Shown here piece by piece: positions 45,321-59,100 of a DNA stretch of 64,000 nt. Positions within the stretch are counted from its first letter, which is position 1, and each line of letters opens with the position of its first letter. The translations under genes and the position numbers were made by a program. The notes beneath the pieces were generated by a model. That model was given only the letters and a program-made list of their open reading frames with translations. It was not told the origin of the DNA and made no database searches. Origin of the DNA: Varroa destructor (Eukaryota > Arthropoda > Arachnida > Mesostigmata > Varroidae); assembly GCF_002443255.2 (NCBI RefSeq), contig NW_019211455.1, positions 56,734,671-56,798,670 of the forward strand, in the 5' to 3' direction.

Positions 45321-48300
45321 GCGATGTTCGAAATCTGGTAACGGCCTTTATGAGCACACGGCGTAGACGCAAACAGACAACGTCGCAAAGCTTTTTCGCT
45401 CTATTCTTTATCGTCTACTAGGGAGTGGTTCAGGCGGAGTCGTAAAGCAGTGGTAAGCTTGAAGTGTGTAGGTTCGTATCTGTCGAACGGGAGCGCACCA
45501 CAAGGTCTTCGGTTGCCGTTGGCTGGCTACATTTGCACTCGTTGCTCCCAGGAAGTGGCGAGGGAAGCGGTCACGGTTTTTTTTTCGGGTGCATCTCCTT
45601 TTTCTGATCGAGGCTGTTGTGAGAGGGCCTCGTAGACGCAAACTATAGTCGACATGAGCGAGTGAGCAGTTCGCGACGACTTGTTCCGCTGTATTCTGGT
45701 TAAGGCTAAAGGTGGCCCCAGCGGCGAGGTAACGGAGCCAAACGGCCGTCGACCAGTGCACGACAGATGTTACATTCATCTACATTTGCAGATGTTGGAA
45801 AGGACTGGATGGATCGTTGCTGTTGTCTCTAAGCCTGTGCTGTCCTCTCTGCTCGTTTGCTTGCTGGAGCAACGTGGCTGGTTTGGCTGAATACGCACGA
45901 CTACGGAGCGAAGAAGGGATAAAGAAAGCCGAGGCCTCGTCTGCACAATCCTGGCTGTCCTGGTCGGCTTTTACTTCAGTGAACAGAGACTAGAAGGGCC
46001 ATCTAACTGCGGTGGCCGAATATAGCAGCGGCGACATCGGTGAGGGGGGCAGCTTATTGTTATTCGTCGGGCATGTGTAGGGCACTATGCCAACGAATCT
46101 AGGGCAAGTGGCATGTAGGCAAATTGCAGCAAGGTGACGGTACATACAGGGTGATTTTGCATAATTGCATCCTACATAAATTTACCATACGAGGGCATCC
46201 CTTCATCAATGGCGTGCGGTAGCTGATGTTTGGTAACTTGTTCCGTTGAGGGGTAGAAAACAAAAAGCTATGAAAATATGCCTCTCTGCTTTATAAATCT
46301 GGCGTTCGTTTAGAGGAAGTGGCTTTTTTTTGCACCCATTAGAAAATACTCACTTACTCGTGCGCTTAACTTTTGTTCATATGTCATTCAGACGAGATAA
46401 TTTTTCTCGCTAGGGATATTTTGACACACTGCTTACCTAAAAAAAGGTTGCAACATCTTAAAAGCGAAATATAGAAAATACTCGAATACGATCCTGCGAT
46501 GATAGTTACAATAGACACTGTGTAAGGATTGAAAATAGATAGATGACTCATCGATATAAAACGACACAATTTAATGACTTTATTTATCGATTACTAATAA
46601 TTCGTATTGTTATGGATATTATTATCGGATCCTGTTGATTTGTCCATTATTTGCTTCGGGCTTTAGTTGACTCTATACAAAGTTTACATGAACGCAAATA
46701 GAACGGCGCGACACATCACAAAATAGTATTTTATTTACTCATATCGGAGTTAATGCTATTGCGGCTGTTGCAAAGACAAGGCTTGTTGTGTCAGTATCGA
46801 AAAAAGTTGCTAAATAAAAATGTTGCATGTAAAAGATGGCACGAAAGATATATTTAATGCTACTAAAGTGTCTACATTAGGATTAACAAAAGGTTACCAC
46901 GATTACGCGTTTAGTTAAACGGCTTGTTTGAGACAAGCTTACCGAACGTCGGACAACAAAAGTAGGTACATGAATATGTTTGCTGAAGATTTTTATCAGG
47001 TAGATGCAGTCCTGGCCCCACTGTAGCCTGAAGAGTTTTCTAATGTATCTAAGCAACTTCTATTTAGAAACAGATGAGTCAGCTAGGTCGGCAAGCTGCT
47101 ACTTTTGGAGGTTCAAAATAGGTTGGGTAAGCCGGCAATGTTTTAGGCCTGTTTATAAAATGCTGCTATTTTCGCATGTTTCAATTAGATAGATTGGAAA
47201 TACGGCCGCGAATACGATTTCAAGCATCACCAGAGGAAAAGGTCAGGCCGAAACAAAACCGTGCTATGGTGGTTACGTTTCACTAGTGACACACAGCTTT
47301 ACCGAACACGTCCTCTTTTTTTCTTTGGCTGAAAAAGTCTACTGTTCGAGGATAGGCTTTAACTTTGACATATAATGCACTCTTCATAATATTGATACCG
47401 TCCTACTCAAATCAGTTAATTCATCGCTTTACTCGTCTCCACAGCCGCAAGTGCCAAGAGCAGAACGAGGCCACTGAGGGCACCCCGTATCAGACGCACC
47501 GAAGAAAAACAAAGGTTTTCAACATTACTACTCGATGATCTATGTACGTTCATATAAATAGCGTACGTCGTAAAAGATTGGCTAAGTTAACACTGATCGG
47601 GCTCTATTCCGGTGCGAGTAGTACAATGTCGTATAGATTAACAAAAATTCTTAATAAAAAAGAAGCGTCAAACATAGGTTTGTTACGATAGATAAAAGTC
47701 ACGCTTTGTCTGTCCAGGCCCCTAGCAGATTAGCGCTACGTTGGCGGCACGCAGAGGCCATTTACGACTAGTTCCGTGTGATTTGTATTTTGCACCACTA
47801 TGTCAGTGTGACTTTGTATTCAAGCCAGCCAACCCCGTACCCATACACATGCAGCCCCTTTTCGAACGCTACCCGATAATAAACAGCAGGTAACATAGAC
47901 TTATTTCTGCCGTACTTTCTACTCGCGGTATTTTCAACGACCGTGTGCGAAATGCAACGGCACGCTAAGGTACAATTAAGATATGAACGTATATAGGTAA
48001 TTTTTCCTTTCCAGTTTCCTTCGCACTATGACAAGGAACTCATTATAGATTTCTGAATCGATGCCATCCGGAAGGAATGGAAGAAATCGTGTGAAATCAT
48101 TCAGTGCTGCGTCTTCAATGATTAGCTAACACAGAGAGATAACGTCAATTGTATACATACCGCCTAGCTGAAACAGGGCGCACGTGAACGAATGAAGATA
48201 TCTCTGTGTCGTGTTAGAAGGTTTTAGATAGAGAGATGGAGGAATGAAGAGAACTGATCAGAGAAAAAAAGAACAGGTGTATTCTTATAAGCTTGTATTT

Positions 48301-48358
48301 TTCACAGATTTTTGAGATAAGACGATAAATGCAATTTCTGTCTAAGTCAACGATTTAA
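45321..48358. other. Spacer with a GC-richer island at 45.4-46.1 kb
   Basis: The 45.4-46.1 kb part is clearly less AT-rich than the rest, with several CG dinucleotides and overlapping ORFs on both strands but no recognisable product; it may be a promoter-like or 5' UTR region. The remainder is ordinary AT-rich sequence. Confidence 0.35.
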
Positions 48359-48787
48359 TTAATTTATTGTTAAGTCAATGACAAGCGGCGTAGAGGTTCG
48401 TTCCCATGTATGTACCAAATTTTTAAAGGTTGTTCTTAATTGAGTTTTTGCAGGTCCGTTTTCAATGGTTAGTGTAATATTAAATGGCTTAACGATTAAG
48501 CCAACGTGACTGGCTAAGGAGGCTTTAACGGTCAGTAGTGATTTCGTGACTAGTCCCATAGCGGTAAAACGAAATACCCGGACGATGGCAGGAGTTTCCT
48601 TTTCTGTTTTCAATAAAGGACCCTTTTTCAATAAAGGGTCGTATCGATTTTCGAAACAGAAGTGACTTCTGATGATGGCAGAAAAAAAGACTGATACGAT
48701 TAATGACGCATCGGGATCGACATACAGCTCGACGAGTGATTTCGCCGTCTCCACCAATCTTGCTTCCCACAGATACTTTGCAAAATT
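48359..48787 (-). CDS. Putative unrecognised exon
   Basis: Minus-strand frame open after GAAAGTAG: NFAKYLWEARLVETAKSLVE, LYVDPDASLIVSVFFSAII, then TPAIVRVFRFTAMGLVTKSL and KPFNITLTIENGPAKTQLRT, with stop at 48361-48359. The alternation of hydrophobic residues suggests a beta-rich domain. A near-duplication TTTTCAATAAAGG repeated within 48610-48640 yields PLLKKGPLLK in the middle. No family assigned. It is downstream of the coiled-coil gene on the same strand but lies after that gene's stop. Confidence 0.3.
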   Translation of the reverse strand, partial: NFAKYLWEARLVETAKSLVELYVDPDASLIVSVFFSAIIRSHFCFENRYDPLLKKGPLLKTEKETPAIVRVFRFTAMGLVTKSLLTVKASLASHVGLIVKPFNITLTIENGPAKTQLRTTFKNLVHTWERTSTPLVIDLTIN

Positions 48788-49439
48788 CTACTTTCTGGCT
48801 TTCTTTCAGTACATTGCGTCCTGTATCCATCGTACGTACTATGCAATCAACGTTTGTCCGTCTTGAAGAGAAAAGTGACAAAGAACCTGTATGAACATGT
48901 TGAAATAGGCTAACAACACGTTCCATGTTAGCATATTCTTGTGTTTAGAGGAAATTGCATTCAATAAGTTATAAATTCTGTAAGAAGAGCTAATAATCCG
49001 CAAATTTTGAAAAGGGCGGGCATTCCAACTCTTGACGAACTCTCCCGGTTTGTGACTAACGTCACTTGTAAGCTGTAGAGCCATTGCTTTTTTGGTTGAC
49101 TGCTAAATCTTGTTGAAGGTTATTTTTCGTGTTTTCAATGGAACTCACTTTAGATGAACACAGTGGCACCCCTTACTCACCTTCTCCATTAACACGGACC
49201 ATATATTTGCTTTACCTAAGGCACTTGGCGCTGGCACACGTTCGTGTACTTTCATAGAAAAGTAACCTGCAACCTTCATTTTGTAATTTGAGCTAGATTT
49301 CTAGGCATCATCTATACTGAACTGTTATGATGTCAAGGAAGTATCGGTGTGGGTTTCCAAGTTGTCCAGCTCAATGCTGACACCACATTGGGTAGTGAAT
49401 ATTTAGTTGGGTGTAAGATAGATAGCGAATAACGCTTGC

Positions 49440-49736
49440 TTAGACAGCGGAGGCAACAACGCCACTGGCCTTCACACCGAGCTTATTGGCAGGTGGTCGC
49501 GCACCAGGATCAGTGAGATTTCGAAAAAGCAGATGTAGCGCGGCGCATTGTCCGACTAGATCGGGTAGTCCTCGTAGGACCTCAACAACGGAGTCCACTT
49601 GCTGGTCGCGAGCTCGGAGCTCTGCACGAGTTCTTCGATAGTTATCCTCCCATAGCTGTTGTGAGCAATGGAATTTCGCAGCCATCGCCCGAACTAGCTC
49701 CTCTTGACCTTGCGCCGATTCGCGAAGTTTGTTGAT
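49440..49736 (-). CDS. Coiled-coil gene, exon 12 (C terminus)
   Basis: AATTTCAG|ATCAACAAA to TAA. Encodes INKLRESAQGQEELVRAMAA, LWEDNYRRTRAELRARDQQV, VLRGLPDLVGQCAALHLLFR and a short Ala/Val-rich end. Confidence 0.82.
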   Translation of the reverse strand: MNKLRESAQGQEELVRAMAAKFHCSQQLWEDNYRRTRAELRARDQQVDSVVEVLRGLPDLVGQCAALHLLFRNLTDPGARPPANKLGVKASGVVASAV

Positions 49737-52700
49737 CTGAAATTGTTCGTTATAGTAGAGTGTTATAAGAACTATACAGAGTCGGCGAGTCTTATACGAG
49801 GACGTTCAAATTCGAGGCGCACTGGTGAGACCACATCTCTAGCTAACGCAGTTCAGCCTGTGGCTTTACTGATGGAAATTGCATGAAGACTTTGTATGAT
49901 TATTTATACGAATTTACGTCACATTCGTTAGAAGGTCAAAACATTTCCGAGATTAGTGGCTATCGTTTAGGTTGAGGGAGTTCCATTGAATACTCAAAGA
50001 AATAACGGGCCATTTTAAGAAGAGCCATCAAAAAAAAAAAAACGATATTTCATCTAGTTGGAAGCTCACTGAAGCTCTCTTGGAAGTTATATTTCTATTT
50101 AAATCATTATTATTGAGAAAAACATTACGGAAAACATTGGAGAAAGGCCAAATCAGTCAGTCGGTTCGAAATATGCCAAACTAGATGCCTCTTGGTAGAA
50201 GGTGAACAGTTAATCGTCGTTTTTATCTGTTGCCTTTTGCTTTATACAATAACTTCATGTCAGCCTCTAATGGCGATGTAAAGAATAGCAACCTTTTTTT
50301 CTATATAGACCAGAACAGTGATGGATGCGTGACCTGCGCACGCTTTGTGACAATTGACGCTTAGCAGTTAAAGTGTACCTCAACGCGGCTGACCCTTCGT
50401 AACCTTTCCAGATATCACATAGTGCGTGTCTTTGTTGCGTGTAACAATACTGATCGCGGAGGAGCCTTCTGACATTGGGTTTTCGTTAGCACGAACCTAG
50501 GTGAACACGTGGAAGCAGTCTTTTATAACGGGCTTGTGCGTCGAGTGCCCACAAGGTTATTCTTGGTGCGTCTTTGAAGTCGGTGATGATGTAAGTGGGC
50601 ATTCCTTTTTGCGCATTCCAAATTATTATGAAGCTTGCGAAAACATTCCAACCTTATTATGTAGTTTTACCATCACCCAACAGCACACAAATGCAATCGG
50701 TACCACTATCCAAAGGTTAAATATGGGCGGTATAGAAACTCCGTACAGCTGCTTCTGTAATGAGCGTGAGTTCAGCACGTGATAGATATACAAAGAACAC
50801 GAAACGAGAAGTTTATGAAAATTGTTAGAAATTAGGCATCGTTGTTGAATTCCAACAATTAATGCTTACTTCAACGCGAACTTTCTAAAAACGATTTTTT
50901 CAGTGATTTCCGCACTTTTTTCCTTTCTTGATTTAGATTTTTTTATTTTATTCGATGTTTTCCCACAGTGTAGGAATTATCAGAGGCTGCATCTGTTTGA
51001 GATCAACGAGGCATAAATTAGCACGTTTCGTACGCACGATCGTTTCTAACATTAATAAACTATGGAGTTATAAATTGCTTTGTCATAAGGAATAAGATAC
51101 AGGTTCTATTAAATCGAGTACAGCTAAATCACTGCTCGTCGAACGGTAAGTTTAATAGACCGCCTATATGAAGTACAAGTTCGTTGCGTCCATCGGTCGA
51201 AATTTGTCCTGACACCCAATCGACATAAACACAACTCTCGTCCTCAGTGCCCATCACCTCACACCCATGATTAGTGTTGCATGCGAAGCCAAATAAAGCG
51301 ACTCAATGACATACGCATGACCGATGCCGTACTTCTGCTGTAGCAAAAACGCATGGGCGGATTTCAGATCGACTGTTTCAGCGACGTCTATTACGCGACC
51401 GCACACATTACGTACCACACGAACTGCTACGTGTCGCAGTAGCGGCGGTGGAACGGTGGAGAGAGGATGGGGGGATTCGAACAACGTAATTGGTCAGGGC
51501 AAGACGTTATATGGATCGTCGGCAGACAACATAGATTGAAAGGAGTTATTTTGTTCGCGTATACAACTATTATCTCTCGAATGTCGTTGTTGTTTGACAC
51601 ACGCATTGTAAGGGCCGAAAGGTCTCGCACTACCGTGCTGAATGGCACAATACCGAACAGCCCTGTTTCATTATAGGCTAGAAATACCGAAGATCAGTGG
51701 CAAAGATATTTTGAAAATTTTACGCCTGAAATGATTACGATCGCATCGAGTGATCGTTTTATATGGCGATGCGAACGTTAAAATAGTATATACCCATTTT
51801 TCAAACCCTTTGCTTAACGGAATACTAGCTACGGTTCTGGAAATGTAAGAACGAATGAAAATTAGTGATATACAATACGAGAGCAGATGGTGCAAGAAAC
51901 AGCCGCAAGCATATGCGCACTCAGATCTAGAACGACTCATGGACGCTTGGGAACAGATGCAGAACACAAGCTTTGTTATAACACAAACAGTCAAGCTGGC
52001 ACCAGAAAGGAAACGAAGTTAGAAGGGATAAGCGGCCTGTTTATAAAGAGGCTAAGTAAGTAACCCTGAATTACAAATTTATAGCTTTAAAGGTTCAGGC
52101 GTGATTGTTGGTTGCGACTTCAGAGCGTCTTTCGAAGTGACGTGATTCTGAAATCGTGGAGTTTGGTTTTAGGTGTCTTAGTTAAATTAGCTTTTATTTA
52201 CCTTTAGTAGAATAATGACTTTGGTGTATGAAATGTTTGTACTATTATTAACGGCCTAATTCGTTAGACATAAATAATGTGTAAATTTGTGTCATTTTGC
52301 GCGGCATTATATGTTTTTTTTCTATTTTTTAAAATTTTACTACAGGGTGTCATGTCCTTTTGCAGACTTGTATACATGCTATATACCAATCAAATATCAT
52401 ACGAAATATGCCTATTATACAGTGTGAGTTGATCGTGGAAATTAATTGTCTCAGTGACTGCTTTATGGAGCCTGGCTTAAAAAATTTGGAAAGCCATTAT
52501 CTATGTTCGAAACAGACGCCGAACACGAACGGTGACGTACTCTTAATTTTAGCTGTAAAAGTATGACCTATACGTAATCGCTTGGCTTTTAAGTTCTTTT
52601 TTTTCAGGTTCATAAGTGAGATGTGTTACCGCTGCCCCTAGAGATGCTAGTAATTACCTAGAATACCTTAGAGATGAACTTTTGAACAATTCATTACTTT

Positions 52701-55700
52701 GACTTTATAGTGTATGTTAATTGAATTCTGCTCTTCGACCGAAGCAGAAATTCCCTTAAATTAAACTAGAATCATTTATTTGTTTAAATAGCATCTACGC
52801 TATTAGTTGTATAAATTGACAAATTTATTTGTAATATAGCTATTCATGTATATCGCTAGTCTACGACTTGATAAAAATTACTCAGGGGAGCCCGCTGTCA
52901 TAACGCCTTTTGGAAGCATGCATGAGGTAAGTAGCGCACTAAACCTAGGAAATAAGTCCTTGAAAAAGAGCAGGATCAAATGCGGTAGGATGCTCAAGGC
53001 GGTGTCTTCGAAATATTACAAGAGAGAAGTTAAAAAAAAAAGTAGGTCTTACGCGAGCCATTGTAGGATCGTATAGTGTGTTTGTATTCTTGCCCCCTGA
53101 AACACGAATACAACGACCTCACGTGTACCTATGACTGCACTCCGTGTATTATGTTACATATACCTCTTGTTTTAGCAAAACATTTTCATGTTGCAGAGCC
53201 GCTGGATTAACGTAAGGAGTACAAATCATGTCCGGCGAAAGACTCATATTAGTTTTGCAACTGGGTAGCGGTGAAATGTCGTCCTGAACGCGCTCGACTG
53301 GTACATTCTGTCGACTGTCGTCAGCGACCCCATCTAATCGGCACCGGCACGACCTATTTTCATTAGTAAATGGAATACCGAGTCGTCAGTCTAAATTCGT
53401 ATCGATCTTTGGTTAGTATGCTTTTATTTCTTTCCCACTTGATTCTCATGCACTATCAATATGCTTGGTATTCTATTTATTATTCAGTGAAAAAAAATTA
53501 ACGAAAGCCACATTTTTCTAGCAGACCTGCTCCGGCTGTTAAGTTCGTCAATCTGTTGGTTCAGACTCTGGATGTCATGTCTGTGTTCGTCCTGTTTCCG
53601 AGACATTCGCTCACGGATTGCTCCCATTTCGGTACGACTGTGCTCCAGTTTAAGCTCAAGCGAGCGAACGAGTTCCTCACAGTCAGAATGGCGACGGCAC
53701 ATAAGGTCCAAACTATTCTTGAGCTCAACGCTGTAAACGCCACAGGATCAATGAAATACAGCGAAACCAAATGTCATTTAGTAGTCAGACAATTGAGCGA
53801 CTATCAGAGAAGAAACTACCGATAGTGTCAAAACTTTGCGCAGTTACAGGTTTTTCTATATAAGTATGCTACACGGTTGTAACAATATTTCTCTAATTAA
53901 ATATAAGATGAAAAGCCTCGGCTTTGTATGTACATTTGATCCTGAGCCGTTTTTATCTTATCCTGAAGCCGAGCTCGCAAAACGTGTCTGACTGCGACGG
54001 TGTGGCGCGCCCAAGTTAGTGCCGTGTTTTCAGCAATCTCTTGAACTTCTTCTGTGGGCGTTGCAGATGCTTCTCCATTAACTGCTAACATGGAATAATG
54101 GAGGACATTTTCCGGTCCGATAATCTGCTTAAGTTCGAGATCGGACAGGTCTAAATATTCCTCCGCGAAATGTCCATCTTCCCGAAGCACGGACTCTAAC
54201 TGGCGGCCCAGCTCAAGAATCACCTGTTAAAGAGTTGCAATGAATGCACGCAGTATCCTAGTTTTTATTGTGCTTCTTTTTTTTTTCTTAATCCATGCAG
54301 CTAAAATTAGCTATTTATGATCGAGTTAGTGAGGCTTTTATAAGAGACTGCTTCGTAACACTCCGTTCACAACGTATGCATCAAAGAAACCTTCAGTGTT
54401 AAAAATAATCGCTGAGATTTATAGGATCCGATCCGGACTAGTCAAACACTACGTGCCCTTATAACCAAATAACAATGTGAAGGTAGTTGCCGTTGCGGTG
54501 GCTACGTCTATCACCCAGTTACCGCTTTGTGTGCTCACTGTAAAACTTCAAACTCTTACATGATGTGCCTGAAGCAAGCGACGCTGATTAGCACAGCAGT
54601 CGTCACAGGCGTATTGACGGCTAAGGCCATTGTAATTTTCCTTTCTGCTGTGGTCATAGAAGAGCTCCTCGAGCTTACCGTTGACACTGGCGAACTGGTG
54701 GGACTTGCCTGTTTAATCAACAATGCCAATCAAGGCATGCATGATCTAAAGTTAATTTGTGTGATAACTAGACCATTTAACGCATTAAAATAGTGTGCTA
54801 ACGAAAAGTAAACATTTCAGGGCCTAAAAATGGCATTTATTGGTCTTATTTTCAGTGTCTAATGCTATATAAAACCAGCACATGTTGCGTATACTTGCTA
54901 ACCTACCATCAGGTGGCGTCCTCTCGCTATTCTGTTCCGGTGATTTTTCCCTTGAGGAAAGCTGTTTTTGTTGCTGTGGTGGCTGGGGGTCCATGCCACT
55001 GCTGCTCACGGACTCCGTAGTGGCCATCGACCGGAGCTCATCTTCGGCGAATTGAAGTGCCTCCTTCGTCTCGCGAAGTTCTTCTATCGCTTCTGCTAAC
55101 TGCCGCTTTATCACTCGCTCAGCATTTGCACGTTCATCAAGCCGTAGCTGGTAATCGCGCAGCGCATCGTGACATGTTGCCGTTTCCCGCACACTCGTAC
55201 TTAGCTGCTCCTCCAGACGTCGCACCTGAAAACAATATTTTATAAATATACATACCTGTATACGCATATTTTTGTTATGAAGCATTGCCAGCTAGTACGG
55301 TTTATAAGGCATAATGTCGAAAGCAAGTTATTACATTTATATTAGAAAGATATATTGAATGCACCATGCCTTAGATCATCTCACCTTTGAACGATTTTCG
55401 CGCAATTCTCCACGATTCTCTTCGAGTTGATTCAACAGATCGACCACAATCCTGCCCGATTCATCTCCGTCCTGAAAACATATTGAAACGTGCGAAAAAA
55501 ATGTCCTATCAAACGTTTATCCTGGACTACATTCTGTCGTTCGATCTTCCTGTAACTGACTTGGTCGTATTACTAAATTGGTTCTCTTTTGAAGACTGTA
55601 AAAATATAATCTATTTTAATAGTAATTTCTTTTAACAAATAACAGCTTTGAAGACAATGGCTAAAATACTACGTGGTATGGTGGCAAGCCTTCAACTCCC

Positions 55701-56122
55701 GGCCTTTGAATATTGTCTATCAGACATACATGATGGTGCCGTGTATTCTCTTGTTGAAAAATAACTTGGTTCCAGTAAAGTTTTTGCATTCTGTGTAACT
55801 CCTCTTGAAGACGGAGCACTTCCCGACGGTAGGCTTCCACTGCGAGCTCTTCACGACTTCGTTTGGAAGAACACCGAACCGATGAAAGCTGTTGTATTTC
55901 AAAAATAAGGTTACAGTTAGTTGTCTCATAATTTACTCAGTAAATCCAAGATATTATTATTATTATTACAAGTTACTAGAAAGGTATTGAAGTACAATTT
56001 CATTTTTAGGACCAGTGCAAAGACCGATGCCGGCGAAGATATCAGTGGGTCTAAGCAGAAACTAAACTAACCATAACACAAAAGCTTGTTGTAACAAATT
56101 TTCTACATCAAAAAATATCTGA

Positions 56123-56171
<49 letters not shown>

Positions 56172-59100
56172 GAAAAATATATTTCCTGTATACTGTATTT
56201 CCCACGTTACGCTACTCATAAAACTAACGTTGCTTAATATCGATAACATCGATGCCAATTTTCGCTCGTAACCAGCACTTACCACCACATCTCGATTTTT
56301 ACTGCCGCCACTGTTATTACAGCTGCTGTTGTTGTTGTTGTTAGCATCGCCGTCTGATTGAGGCGGCAATTGAGGTTCGAGCTCGGGGATACTGCTCAGT
56401 TCAGAAGGGCAGTTCGGAGTGTTGGAACTTCTTTGTCCCGTACTGGGACTCCTTAGCCCGTTACTGCGTTCCGCCTTCTCGAGGCGTTCAATAGCTGTCA
56501 CAGCATTTCGATCGACGAGTTGTTGCCGGACCTTGGCGTACTCCTGTTGGAGCTTGAGATGTTCTGCCACAAGCAGTTTCAGATCGGCAGCATAATCCTG
56601 TCCATTGCTGATTCCACTATTGGAACTGTTCCGTGCTTCTCTTGGCTCACGCAATTCGCAACGCTCTCTGAAAAGTTGGCTGCTTTAAATACTACTTTAG
56701 GAAAGCGGATTTCTTGGTGCTCCACGTAAAATTTAACGAAAAGTTTGTTAGTTAAAAGTACTAGTTAAGTCTGATTTGGAGCATTGGTAACTTAATCCAG
56801 TAAAATTACAGATCGCTTCATTTCCTTTTAGAAACCACCCCTGATCAAAATATAATGTTCCTCTTTGTTCATTGGCTTGTTTTTGCCAATCCTCGTTTGC
56901 TGATGGCAAGCATCTAACAAGGCTATTCCTTTGTTCGCCAAATCTGTTGTCATCAGTTTATCAACGATGTCAAAAATTTTAGATAAAGCTCAGGTTTATA
57001 GAGTAGACCTCTTTTTAAAATGCAACCTTTTTCATATCTCATAAAATAACAAACTGAGAATCACTTTAATCCAATGATAAATAGAAACCGAACCATTTTC
57101 TTTTCTTTTAATCGCTTTAGACGTTGTCTAAGACAGTTTTTTTTTTTAAAATTTTTATCTTTGTTGGTTTTTGTCGTTTTAGGTTGTCACGCCTTTTGAA
57201 CCTGAGAACTCTGTTTCATGAAATAGTGAAATTGTCGCGTTCGGAAAAAGGGTACATCTATTTCAAAGTTCATATCAAATGGACAATAATTCGCCTGACA
57301 AACAGAGAACAAATTAAGAATCATAACAGTAATAAACAAGACAATAGACGCTACTCTTTGAGCCTGTATGTATATACGTAATCAGGTAATTACACCTGAA
57401 ATAATATCTGTTTTCCTGCTCGCACAGCCAAAAGTCAATATTTAAGTTTCACTGGTCCAACGAAAACTTATTAATTAAATTATCTCTTTTATAGCAGAGA
57501 TAATTTCGTATGACGTAATTCGTACTCATACCTTGGCGGCGGTGTGTTTCTTGTGGGAGACGCCGGCGATGCGCGGGCGCTTAGTTTTGATTGGTCTCCT
57601 CGCGAGACAAAAGAGCGACGAAAGGACAACGAAGTTCCGCTGGTACTACTACGTCGTGTGCCCTCAGAATTGTTGCTGCCTGTCGTCCGTTTAGGAGAGA
57701 ACATAACATGACACAATGAAGACATGTGACAACACGGTTAGGTTATAATGATGGCAAAATGTCCTAGCGAAGCCTGCAGCTGCTGTTTTACATATATGCT
57801 AAAGCAACAAACAGAATCAAGGACACTGAATCGGTACGATGCTTTAACATTGACCGTAAAGACTGAAAGTTTGTTGGGCAAATGACTCTGGCTCTCCAAC
57901 GATGAACTGTTTGTAAAAGCACAACGGTTCTGTGACGGGTCCGCCATTAGGAACCTGCCGTAGGCCTTAGTGGCCTTCTAAATAAACCGGCCAAACATAT
58001 CTTCGAGCTCTCTTCAAACATAGTAACGTAATATTAGTCAAAAATTGGTGGCTAGCTCGCAGCTGCTATTGCTGCTGGTGTTTTATAGGTCATGCTAAAG
58101 ATTTTAATTTCAGTTCCATTGCTTTTGCCATATACTAGTTTATAGTACTAGAATAATGAGAATTAAGATGAATATATTTACTAACGTCTCTTTTTAAGTA
58201 TCGTGATATGCTTTCGCAGTACACACAGGTAGCCCATATTAACAGTAACAGTGTATAAAATCCTCAACGCCATCAACCTCTTTTATAGGAGAGCACACAA
58301 TCTCAGTGTCAATAAACGCACGATTATAGAACGGTAAAAGCTTAAACTGTTATTAAATACTGGGTTTTTAAACACTGCTATTAGATAAATATTAAATACT
58401 GTTAATAAATCCGTCCCTGTTACCTAAACTCTACAAAGTGTATCACTCGACTAACATAAAACATTAACTAAACGCATCCAACAGCCGTATTCCTCGTATT
58501 GGAAATCGGCCAAGTCGCACTTTGCTAAAACAAGGCTCAGCCAATGTGCGAAATCAACTAAAAGAAACAAGGTAGCATTGTACTCATTGTCGTCCTCTTG
58601 TGCGACGACACCAAAACTGCTATTTGCTAACCCAAAAATTAAGTGTATTCTATAGCATCTAGAAATGGAAACACCAGCACGAAGGCCTCAGCGTCCTAAT
58701 TAGAGATTTCCATTGCTATAACAATACATTAATGATTGAAGACGAGCCATCTGAAGCTTGCCCATCGGCGCAATGGCAAATGGCCGGATAATGATTTGCG
58801 GAAAATGGGGCTGCGTCGGAATGTTGGGTCATATAAGCAAAAACATTTTTCCTTTGTCGTTTACAGACCCGGAAGATCTTGCCGTACGCAGTTAACATCA
58901 ATTTCAAAAGAAGCGGAGTCAAAAAGAAGAAATGACAGGCCTAAGACGGTTCTTGCCTCTCTGTTGAATGAATACGCTGCAACAACACAAATGAAAGCAA
59001 TAGTAAACGATTTTTTCCTGTGCTCAGTTCTAACGCCCGAAGTGCGTACTGCAAAAGAAGGCTTCTAAGCTCAGTTAAAGCTAAGACAGAACGTGGGATA

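Noticed and set aside
54527..54793. 88-codon plus-strand ORF
   Set aside because: It lies exactly opposite coiled-coil exon 8, which has consensus splice borders and fits the phase of both neighbours; the plus-strand reading is a shadow.
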